Position numbers and translations under genes: made by a program. A stretch of DNA of 58,120 bases from an uncultured Clostridia bacterium (GTDB lineage: Bacteria; Bacillota; Clostridia; Christensenellales; CAG-917), in NCBI GenBank assembly GCA_944372795.1, contig CALWAF010000008.1:1-58120 (forward strand). Direction: 5' to 3'. Below, in pieces: positions 9,241-15,828 of the stretch; position 1 is the stretch's first letter, and each line of letters begins with the position of its first letter. Under the pieces are notes generated by a model. It ran no database searches. It had not been told where the DNA came from and saw nothing but the letters and a program-made list of their open reading frames with translations.

Positions 9241-10139
9241 AAAACCTCTTGAAACTCATGGACCTCTCCGAAAAGGAGATCGTCGAGATCCTCAACACCG
9301 CCGATCAGCTCAAGTTCGAGAAGAAGAACGGCATCCCCCATCGCCTGCTGGAAGGCAAGACGTTGGGGCTCATCTTCGCCAAGTCCTCCACGCGTACCCG
9401 CGTGTCCTTCGAGGTGGGCATGTTCGACCTCGGCGGAATGTCCCTCTTCCTCTCTTCCCGCGACTTGCAGATCGGCAGGGGAGAGATCGTGCAGGACACC
9501 GCCCGCGTGCTTTCGCGCTATCTCGACGGCATCATGATCCGCACCTTCGACCAAAAGGAAGTGGAAGCCCTCGCCGAGTTCGGCACCATCCCCATCATCA
9601 ACGGGCTCACCGACTACTGCCACCCCTGTCAGGTGCTCGCGGACCTCATGACCATCCGAGAGTACAAGGGCAACTTCAAGGGCAGGAAATTGTGCTACGT
9701 CGGCGACGGCAACAATATGACCAACTCCCTCATCGTGGGCGGCATCAAGCTGGGCATGGAGGTCTCCGTCGCCTGTCCCGAAGGTTACGAACCCGACGCC
9801 GAGCTCATGCGTTGGGCAAAGGAAACGGGCAGGTTCTCCTGCTCCCCCGACGTCCTCGAAATGGCGAAAAACTCCGACGTCCTCTACACCGACGTCTGGG
9901 CGTCCATGGGTCAGGAAGCTGAAGCCGAACAGCGCAAACGCGTGTTTAAGTCCTATCAAATCAATGATAAAGTGCTTTCTGTGTCAAAACCCGATGCAAT
10001 GGTGCTGCATTGCCTTCCCGCCCACCGCGAGGAAGAGATCACCTCAAAAGTCTTTGAGGAGCACTCCCGCGAGATCTTCGACGAGGCGGAGAACCGCCTC
10101 CACGCTCAAAAGGCAGTCCTCGTGAAATGCCTGCTTTGA
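9237..10139 (+). CDS. argF: ornithine carbamoyltransferase
   Basis: ArgF makes citrulline from ornithine and carbamoyl phosphate. The 300-residue protein has the carbamoyl-phosphate motif SSTRTRVSFE near residue 50, DYCHPCQ near 128 and HCLPAHR near 260. The ATG at 9237 is preferred over an in-frame GTG at 9228 because GGAAGG at 9221-9226 is correctly spaced only for the ATG. That start overlaps the argD stop as ATGA, matching the coupling elsewhere in the cluster. It is the last gene of the arg run. Confidence 0.96.
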   Translation: MKNLLKLMDLSEKEIVEILNTADQLKFEKKNGIPHRLLEGKTLGLIFAKSSTRTRVSFEVGMFDLGGMSLFLSSRDLQIGRGEIVQDTARVLSRYLDGIMIRTFDQKEVEALAEFGTIPIINGLTDYCHPCQVLADLMTIREYKGNFKGRKLCYVGDGNNMTNSLIVGGIKLGMEVSVACPEGYEPDAELMRWAKETGRFSCSPDVLEMAKNSDVLYTDVWASMGQEAEAEQRKRVFKSYQINDKVLSVSKPDAMVLHCLPAHREEEITSKVFEEHSREIFDEAENRLHAQKAVLVKCLL

Positions 10140-10216
10140 GCAGGGGTTCTGCCCCTTTACTTTTCGCCGCCAAGCGTTCATCTCGGCTACGCCTGCGATG
10201 AAGCGGCGACTTATTT

Positions 10217-10242
10217 GCCCCACCGAAAATACTTTCGGGGGC
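10217..10242. repeat. REP-like palindrome, copy 1
   Basis: This reads GCCCCACCGAAAATAC followed by the matching right arm TTTCGGGGGC. It is a close variant of the 26-bp palindrome also found at 33354-33379, 46946-46971 and 46984-47009. The right arm here has diverged slightly. Confidence 0.7.
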
Positions 10243-10432
10243 CGAGCATTCCTTGTGCTCCGCGCGTAAGCGCGCTTACCGCACTTCGTCATAGCGGGCG
10301 CGCTTTCACCGCACATGTCGCTGAAAGCGCGGGAGTGCCCAAGGGGTTCCACCCCTTGACCCCGGCATGGGCGCTGCCCCTGCACCCCGCGAGGGGCATT
10401 ATGCCCCTCGACCCCTTACTTTAATATAATAT

Positions 10433-10480
10433 TGCGCCGAGTGTTGCAGATATAACCGCAACACTCGGCGCACTTTTATT
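10433..10480 (+). terminator. strong intrinsic terminator downstream of the arg cluster
   Basis: A perfect 15-bp stem (TGCGCCGAGTGTTGC with GCAACACTCGGCGCA) and a 10-nt loop are followed by CTTTTATT. It lies about 295 nt past argF and is the strongest terminator candidate for the cluster. Confidence 0.75.
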
Positions 10481-10740
10481 ATAAAAAGTATGGGAGCGCG
10501 AGGGTGTAACACCCTCGCAAGGGGGTGTGGGGGTATAATACCCCCACTACACGGAGTGAAAATGAACGAGAGAGCGGATAGTTTTCATTAAAAACGCGGA
10601 GCGAACGAGTGTCTATGCATTTTCACGACGTGATAAGGAGCGATCGCGCGACAGGCGAGCCGCCCGCCGAGGAACGGCGCACGGCGACGAACACGCGCGG
10701 ATCGCGACGCGGGAGCACGAGGGATTAAATCCCTCGCAAA

Positions 10741-10844
10741 AGTGTGAGCGAAGAGGAAAGCTGTCGCCGAGCAACTCGCGTCAGCCAAGGGTGAGAGACC
10801 CCTCGCTCAAAAGAGAAAAGCACTTGCATCGCAAGTGCTTTTTG
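10741..10844 (-). repeat. tRNA-Ala-linked repeat, distal unit: core and terminator copy
   Basis: Positions 10759-10861 are identical over 103 nt to 11245-11347, which is the region just downstream of tRNA-Ala on the reverse strand. The copy includes the terminator hairpin, the segment complementary to the tRNA T arm, and the first ~60 nt of the conserved core. Beyond about 10758 the core sequence diverges and gives way to other palindromes. Confidence 0.9.
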
Positions 10845-10861
10845 TGGTGGAGACGAGGGGA
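10845..10861 (-). repeat. third copy of the tRNA-Ala 3' end (17 nt)
   Basis: The reverse strand reads the last 17 nt of the tRNA-Ala gene including CCA. It sits directly ahead of a full copy of that gene's terminator. The tRNA body is absent, so it is a terminal fragment and not a pseudo-tRNA. Confidence 0.9.
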
Positions 10862-11120
10862 GCTTCGCCATAAGGGCAGGGCAGCGAAGAGGCGGTGCGT
10901 TTGTGAGGGAGGCTCCGACACGTCGCGGACGGTGGGGAAGGGCGAAAGCGTCGGCTGCGCCGCCGCCGAACCTGCGCGCACGGATAAATCGCACGCTTGT
11001 GTGCAAGAAAAAAGAGCGAAGCGACACGCATAGGTGATATGTCGCGCGCAAGTTCGCTCCCGAGACGGCTTCGCCGCCATAAACAAACAGCACCGCTTTC
11101 GCGATGCCGTTTGCTTATGG
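10862..11120 (-). repeat. middle unit of the tRNA-Ala-linked array, diverged
   Basis: This unit, about 276 nt from one tRNA-end copy to the next, does not share the conserved core. Right after the tRNA-end copy at 11121 it has a different long hairpin (11077-11120, CCATAA...TTATGG outside a CAAACGGCATCGC / GCGGTGCTGTTTG stem). The rest is GC-rich with several small hairpins and no credible gene. Confidence 0.7.
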
Positions 11121-11141
11121 TGGTGGAGACGAGGGGACTCG
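11121..11141 (-). repeat. second copy of the tRNA-Ala 3' end (21 nt)
   Basis: The reverse strand matches the last 21 nt of tRNA-Ala, from the T loop to CCA. Its 3' end is 210 nt from the 3' end of the real tRNA. It directly follows the conserved core, as the equivalent copy does behind tRNA-Ser (219 nt). Confidence 0.93.
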
Positions 11142-11301
11142 TAAGGAGCACAGCGACGGAATAGCGAGGATGGGAGGTGAAAAGTGAGAGGTGCGGGACT
11201 TTTGTCGCGGTGCCGTGGATCAACGGGAGATGTGCGAGGAGAAGAGCTGTCGCCGAGCAACTCGCGTCAGCCAAGGGTGAGAGACCCCTCGCTCAAAAGA
11301 G
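11142..11301 (-). repeat. conserved core of tRNA-linked repeat behind tRNA-Ala
   Basis: On the reverse strand this ~150-nt segment aligns along its whole length with 57876-58043 behind tRNA-Ser. Shared landmarks are GGCTGACGCGAGTTG, ACGGCACCGCGAC, CATCCTCGCTATTCCGTC and a final CCTTAC before the tRNA-end copy. No protein or RNA family is recognised. Confidence 0.85.
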
Positions 11302-11328
11302 AAAAGCACTTGCATCGCAAGTGCTTTT
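11302..11328 (-). terminator. intrinsic terminator of tRNA-Ala
   Basis: A perfect 12-bp stem (AAAAGCACTTGC / GCAAGTGCTTTT) with a 3-nt loop begins 3 nt after the CCA on the reverse strand. An identical copy lies at 10816-10842 after the third tRNA-end fragment. Confidence 0.9.
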
Positions 11329-11330
11329 TG

Positions 11331-11406
11331 TGGTGGAGACGAGGGGACTCGAACCCCTGACCTATGCGTTGCGAACGCATCGCTCTACCAGCTGAGCCAC
11401 GCCCCC
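11331..11406 (-). tRNA. tRNA-Ala (anticodon CGC)
   Basis: The reverse strand folds into a standard 76-nt cloverleaf with encoded CCA. The acceptor is GGGGGCG/CGTCTCC with two G-T pairs, the anticodon loop TTCGCAA gives CGC for alanine GCG codons, and the T arm is AGGGG-TTCGAGT-CCCCT. A promoter lies just upstream and a terminator directly follows. Fragments of its own 3' end recur at 11121 and 10845. Confidence 0.97.
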
Positions 11407-11417
11407 ACGGCTTCCGC

Positions 11418-11446
11418 ATTATAGCACCGCGGGGAAAATTACGCAA
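11418..11446 (-). promoter_or_regulatory. promoter of tRNA-Ala
   Basis: On the reverse strand TTGCGT (11446-11441) and TATAAT (11423-11418) are 17 nt apart, and the tRNA begins 12 nt past the -10 box. Confidence 0.85.
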
Positions 11447-11529
11447 GCGTTTTGCGGTGGAGTGTTAAAAAAAGCGAGCGCGCAAACGGGCGGCGAAAAA
11501 AGGGCGCGGAGAAAATATCGCGTATTGTA

Positions 11530-11558
11530 TTGTGCGGAAGACCGAGAGGTGATATAAT
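11530..11558 (+). promoter_or_regulatory. promoter of the lipoprotein gene
   Basis: TATAAT at 11553-11558 has a weak TTGTGC at 11530-11535, 17 nt upstream. The gene start is 34 nt further on, behind AGGAGGT. Confidence 0.65.
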
Positions 11559-11591
11559 GATGTTGCGCGAGGAACGCGCAGGAGGTAAAAA

Positions 11592-12716
11592 ATGAAAAAA
11601 TTCGCAAAGATCATATTGATGCTGTGTCTGGTGGCGGCGCTCGCCGTTACGGTCGCGGCGTGCAACGACGACAAGGGGAACGAAGGCGGCGGCGGAGGCG
11701 GCACGCAGTATTCCATCCAAGCTCCCGCGGCGTCCGATGTCTTCACCATAGAAGGGCTGCCCGAGACTGCGACGGAAGGGACGACGATCACCTTCACCGT
11801 CACTCTCAACGACCCGGAGAACAGCGCCATCCTCGGCGTCACGGTGGAGCCAACCTTCGATGCGTCCTACGACATCGCCTCCGATAACGGCACCTATTCC
11901 TTCGTGATGCCCGCAAGCCCCGTCAAGATCATCATCGACGCCCGCGCTTACGAAGAAGTGCTCTCCGACGGCGTGGTCACGTTCTCTTCTTCAAACGTCA
12001 CGACCTTTGAAAAGGGAGCCGCCAACACCTCTCAGGAGCACACATGGGTGTTTGATATCGCGCTTGACTGGGGCGCGTACAACACTGCATTCAGCCGCAA
12101 CACCGAGGTGACCTCTTCAGATCGGAGCGTCATCCCTGCCGACGCCATTTCTTTTGAAAAAGCGGACTTTCCTTCCGACGGCAACTGGTTCTACGGTGCG
12201 GATGTCAAGATCGACACCTCCAAAGTCAACCCCGGCACCACATGGTTGGAGATGTATTTCCAAAGCGACAATTCATCTTCAAAAGACGGCACCGTCTGTG
12301 TGAAAGTCACCGTTCTGCCCGAGAAAGAGCCCGAGCCCATCGTTCCCGTGGAGAAGTGGACTGCGACCATAAAGTTCCAAGTGACTGCGGTGGAAACCGA
12401 AGATCTTTATTTCCGCTTTGAGGATCTCGATCACGAAGAGAATACGGACGCCAAACTCGCGCAAATTTTTTGGGCTCCCGGCAATTCGCAGGGACACACT
12501 CCGCAATACACCATCGATGAGGACAATTATGTGACGCTCGTCATTGAATGCGTCCCGGAGCACACATACAAAGTCATTGCCGGATACAATGACGGACAGG
12601 GGACGGTGTGCGACATCAATTTTGTGAGGGACGAAGTAAACCTCGAATATGACCAATTCGACAATGAGTTCGTGTTGAAGGCGGACGGCGGTTCCGTCAC
12701 GCTGTCATTGGGTTGA
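11592..12716 (+). CDS. lipoprotein of unknown function
   Basis: The 374-residue protein starts with a lipoprotein signal (Lys-rich start, hydrophobic core, lipobox VAAC with Cys24). After CNDDK comes a Gly-rich linker, then residues 40-120 resemble the beta-rich surface repeats that end in TFxMPASxVxI-like strands (seen here as YSFVMPASPVKIII). The rest looks like further beta-sandwich modules, with a Pro-rich hinge near residue 245. No enzyme motif is visible. It should be anchored to the outer face of the membrane. It has its own promoter and terminator, so it is probably monocistronic. Function is unknown; a carbohydrate-binding or adhesion role is only a guess. Confidence 0.8.
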   Translation: MKKFAKIILMLCLVAALAVTVAACNDDKGNEGGGGGGTQYSIQAPAASDVFTIEGLPETATEGTTITFTVTLNDPENSAILGVTVEPTFDASYDIASDNGTYSFVMPASPVKIIIDARAYEEVLSDGVVTFSSSNVTTFEKGAANTSQEHTWVFDIALDWGAYNTAFSRNTEVTSSDRSVIPADAISFEKADFPSDGNWFYGADVKIDTSKVNPGTTWLEMYFQSDNSSSKDGTVCVKVTVLPEKEPEPIVPVEKWTATIKFQVTAVETEDLYFRFEDLDHEENTDAKLAQIFWAPGNSQGHTPQYTIDEDNYVTLVIECVPEHTYKVIAGYNDGQGTVCDINFVRDEVNLEYDQFDNEFVLKADGGSVTLSLG

Positions 12717-12739
12717 CAAACATAACAAACACACGGAAG

Positions 12740-12766
12740 GCGCGGCGGGAGCCGCGCTTTTCTTTT
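12740..12766 (+). terminator. intrinsic terminator of the lipoprotein gene
   Basis: GCGCGGC-GGGA-GCCGCGC followed by TTTTCTTTT, 24 nt past the stop codon. Confidence 0.9.
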
Positions 12767-12900
12767 GCGCGAGAGGGGAGTGCGCTCGCATGGCGCCGCC
12801 TGCGGTGAAGCACGGAGAGCCGCAGGGGAGCGGCGGGGCGCCTGCTCTCGGACAATATGAAAAGAATGTTAAAAAACGCGACGCAATATCTTTATTGTTA

Positions 12901-12930
12901 TTGCGCGGAGGCGCGCGCGTGTGCTATCAT
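12901..12930 (+). promoter_or_regulatory. candidate promoter of the second GPH symporter
   Basis: TATCAT at 12925-12930 with TTGCGC at 12901-12906 (18-nt spacing). Because it lies inside the longest possible reading frame, it supports the later start codon at 12959. Confidence 0.55.
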
Positions 12931-12958
12931 ACCATTGACTACGGTTCAGGAGAGTTTT

Positions 12959-14725
12959 ATGGCAAAAGCAAAAGCCGAGAAACCCGCGAAAGACCTTTCT
13001 TACAGGCAATCCCCGGACTATGTCCCCACCAAAGAAAAGTTAGCTTACGGTTGCGGTGCGTTCATGGACGGCGGCGGCGTCGCGCTGATGTCCTGCGTCA
13101 TGTTGAAGTACATGGAAGGCGGGCTCGGCATAGCCGTCGGCACAGCTTCCACCATCATGATGGTCTCCAAGATATGGGACGCCATCACCGACCCGATCAT
13201 GGGCTTCATTTCCGACAATACGCGCGGCAAATGGGGAAGGAGAAAGCCTTATATGTTCTTCGGCGGCATCCTGCTCATCATCGGGATATTCCTTCTCTTC
13301 CTGCCGGTTGAGGAGTGGGGCATCATCTCCGCCGACAACAAGGCGGGGCTCGTTGCGTGGATGGTGGTCATGTATCTTCTTTGGAACACCTTCTCCACCA
13401 TCACAATGGTGCCGTACTGTTCGATGTCAAGCGATATCTCCCCCTCGTTCAAGGAGCGCAACAACGCCAACACGGTCAAGCTGGTGTTCAACGCAGCGGC
13501 GAGCGGGCTTGCCTACGTGCTTCCCCTTCTCTTCATTGAGGCACTCATCTCGCACAATACGGGCGGTGACGGCTATCTGTTCATGCCGAGCATGAACGCC
13601 ACGGAATTCTGGCTTGCGATCTGCATCATCTTCGGCGCGCTCTTCGGCGGCGGTCTCATCATCACCGGTCTCTTTGTCAAAGAGCGCATCAAGGCGACCA
13701 CGCCCAAAGAAAAATTCAATTTCAAGCAGTTCGTCAAGAACTATGCCGAGCCTTATAAAAACCGCTCCTACCGCTGGCACATCGTCATGTACGTTGCGGC
13801 GTTCACCTGCCTTGACATGATCTCCGCTCTCGCGGTGTATTACGCCACGGACGTGTGGGCGGGGAAGGAACTATTCGGCATGGATATGTCCTCGCTGTTC
13901 ATCATCGCGCCTCTCATGGTGGCGGCAGTCATCATGTTCCCCCTCGCGCGTTACGTCATGGACAAGAAGACCAAGCAGTTTGCATTCCGCATGGGGCTGC
14001 CCGCCTACATCATCGCGGGCATCCTGCTCTGCGTCATGGACCCGAGCTGGGCGCCTCCCGTCCTTGTCCCCATCGTGGCGCTGCTTATGGGCTTCGGCTT
14101 CGGCGGCGCGCAGATGATGCCGTGGATAATCTTCCCCGACACCGTGGACGTGGGACAGATGGCGACGGGCGAGCGCTCCACCGGCACTTACAGTGGCATG
14201 ATGACTCTCGCGAGAAAGATCGCGGGTGCGCTGGGCGTCGGTCTCGTGGGTTGGATCCTCGAGGGCGTCGGCTATGTGGAGAAACGCGCTCCCGGCGACC
14301 AGACGGACGAAGTGCTTCTCGCCGTCAGGCTTATTATGGGGCTTGCGGTGGTGTTTTTCATCGCGATAGCTCTTTGGGGCTCATTCAAGTATAAGGTGGA
14401 CAACAAGAAACTTACGCGCGTCAGATACTTCATCGAGGCGAGAAAGGCGGGCACCGTGCTCTCCGAAGAGGAGGAGGCGGAGCGCACCGCTCTCGTGCAT
14501 GAGCTTTACGGCAAGGAAGACCCCGGCGGCTATGTCACCGTGCTTGCGGGTGCGGACGGCGCCGAGATGAGCGCGGACACCCCCGAGGCGAGTTTCGGCG
14601 AAGCGGACGGCGAGATCTTTGAGGAAAGCGCGATCTCTTCCGAGAAGGGAGAAGCTGCTGCCGAGGACTCGGTCCCCGAAGAGGAGAGCGCCGCTCCCGA
14701 AACGTCGGAGGACGAAGAGAAATGA
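12959..14725 (+). CDS. GPH-family (MFS_2) sugar:cation symporter
   Basis: A 588-residue transporter with about 12 membrane segments. Family signs are KIWDAITDPIMGFISDNTRGKWGRRKPY near residues 70-95 (quoted in part: WDAITDPIMGFISD), the cytoplasmic loop of Na+/H+-coupled sugar symporters. The ATG at 12959 is chosen over an upstream one at 12857 because AGGAGAG is 6-7 nt ahead and a promoter lies between the two. The C-terminal ~80 residues are very acidic (Glu, Ser, Ala) and follow the last helix. The stop overlaps a phosphoesterase gene by 4 nt. Substrate unknown. Confidence 0.87.
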   Translation: MAKAKAEKPAKDLSYRQSPDYVPTKEKLAYGCGAFMDGGGVALMSCVMLKYMEGGLGIAVGTASTIMMVSKIWDAITDPIMGFISDNTRGKWGRRKPYMFFGGILLIIGIFLLFLPVEEWGIISADNKAGLVAWMVVMYLLWNTFSTITMVPYCSMSSDISPSFKERNNANTVKLVFNAAASGLAYVLPLLFIEALISHNTGGDGYLFMPSMNATEFWLAICIIFGALFGGGLIITGLFVKERIKATTPKEKFNFKQFVKNYAEPYKNRSYRWHIVMYVAAFTCLDMISALAVYYATDVWAGKELFGMDMSSLFIIAPLMVAAVIMFPLARYVMDKKTKQFAFRMGLPAYIIAGILLCVMDPSWAPPVLVPIVALLMGFGFGGAQMMPWIIFPDTVDVGQMATGERSTGTYSGMMTLARKIAGALGVGLVGWILEGVGYVEKRAPGDQTDEVLLAVRLIMGLAVVFFIAIALWGSFKYKVDNKKLTRVRYFIEARKAGTVLSEEEEAERTALVHELYGKEDPGGYVTVLAGADGAEMSADTPEASFGEADGEIFEESAISSEKGEAAAEDSVPEEESAAPETSEDEEK

Positions 14726-15747
14726 CGGCGAAGGCGGTCTTTGAAAAGAAGGACGGCATGACCGTCATAAGGATGCCGGAGGGCAGACCGTTCAGGATCC
14801 TGCAGCTCACGGACATCCACATCGGCGGAGGGCTCCTCAGCCGCAAGAAGGACAGGCTCGCCCTCGATGCTGTCGGGAAGATCGTGCGCGCGTCGCACGC
14901 CGACCTCGTCGTGGTGACGGGGGACATGGTGTACCCCCTCTTTATGTACTCGGGCACGAGCAACAACCTAAAAGCGTCCCGGAAGTTCGGCGAGTGTATG
15001 GACAGCCTCGGCGTGCCGTGGACTTTCACCTTCGGCAATCACGACGAGGAATGCATCGCTTTTTACAAAAAGGAGCGTTTAGCGGACTATTATATGACGT
15101 TAAAGTCCTGTTTGTTTGAAAAGGGCGACCCTGCGCTCACGGGTGTGGGCAACCATGCGATGCGCCTTGAGACCGCGGACGGAAAGCCCGTCATGATGCT
15201 GATGATGATAGACAGCAACTCCTACACAGGCGGCACCTTCTTCAGCGGTTTCGACACCATCCACGACGATCAGATCGATTGGTATGAGAAGGTGATACGC
15301 GCAAATTCAAAGGAGGGGAGCGTCATCCCGTCCCTTGCTTTCTTCCACATCCCGCCCAAGGAGTTCAAGGAGGGCTGGGAGAAGTGCTACCGCGGCGAGG
15401 AAGGCGCGACTTATCATCTCGGTTTCGTGGGAGAGAAGGATCAGTATTTCGGCTATCCCAAACATAAGGAAGGCAACTTCATAAAGAGGATGGTGGAGCT
15501 CGGAAGTCTGAAAGGTTTCTTTGTAGGGCACGATCATCTCAACACCCTCTCCATCGAGTATCTCGGCATGAGGATGACCTATGGCATGAGCATAGATTAT
15601 CTCGCCTACGTCGCGGCGCTGGGACAGATCCCGACCGCCAAGTGCAAGGAGCAGCGCGGCGGGACTACGGTGGACATCTTCCCGGACGGCACGTTTGAGA
15701 TCAAGCTGCTGCCGCTTACCGACATCGAGAGCGGAAAGATCAAGTAA
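14722..15747 (+). CDS. calcineurin-like metallophosphoesterase
   Basis: The 341-residue protein has the five metal-binding blocks of the family in order: QLTDIHIG near residue 28, VVVTGDMV near 66, GNHDEE near 107, FFHIPP near 210 and VGHDHLN near 270. No signal peptide is seen, so it is probably cytoplasmic. Proteins of this layout are often called putative phosphohydrolases of the YkuE/Icc type, and the substrate may be a nucleotide, lipid or sugar phosphate. Coupling to the symporter gene (ATGA overlap) suggests a role in handling the imported compound, but that is inference. Confidence 0.85.
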   Translation: MTAKAVFEKKDGMTVIRMPEGRPFRILQLTDIHIGGGLLSRKKDRLALDAVGKIVRASHADLVVVTGDMVYPLFMYSGTSNNLKASRKFGECMDSLGVPWTFTFGNHDEECIAFYKKERLADYYMTLKSCLFEKGDPALTGVGNHAMRLETADGKPVMMLMMIDSNSYTGGTFFSGFDTIHDDQIDWYEKVIRANSKEGSVIPSLAFFHIPPKEFKEGWEKCYRGEEGATYHLGFVGEKDQYFGYPKHKEGNFIKRMVELGSLKGFFVGHDHLNTLSIEYLGMRMTYGMSIDYLAYVAALGQIPTAKCKEQRGGTTVDIFPDGTFEIKLLPLTDIESGKIK

Positions 15748-15828
15748 ATCGGGGCGCGTGCGCGCGTGCGCTCACGCCTTAACGGGACGATCCCGATAAT
15801 GACAGGAAAATTCCTGACGGAGGAAATC

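Larger units (their letters stand above)
10140..10740. repeat. hairpin-rich intergenic region after argF
   Basis: No gene is supported in these 600 nt. They hold a chain of short perfect palindromes with different arms but the same plan: AGGGGTTCTGCCCCT right after the argF stop, AAGGGGTTCCACCCCTT, GAGGGGCATTATGCCCCTC, GAGGGTGTAACACCCTC, GGGGGTATAATACCCCC and GAGGGATTAAATCCCTC. There is also a REP-like palindrome (10217-10242), a 15-bp terminator stem (10433-10472) and a module at 10553-10630 found inverted near 46.8 kb. Confidence 0.7.

Noticed and set aside
10725..11274. Proteins in the tRNA-Ala array, on either strand
   Set aside because: Several overlapping frames exist, none with a ribosome site or family. 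They follow from the repeated GC-rich sequence. The antisense frame is kept only as a question in the findings.
12857..12958. Earlier start codon for the second GPH symporter
   Set aside because: A candidate promoter lies inside this stretch and the well-placed AGGAGAG is before 12959.
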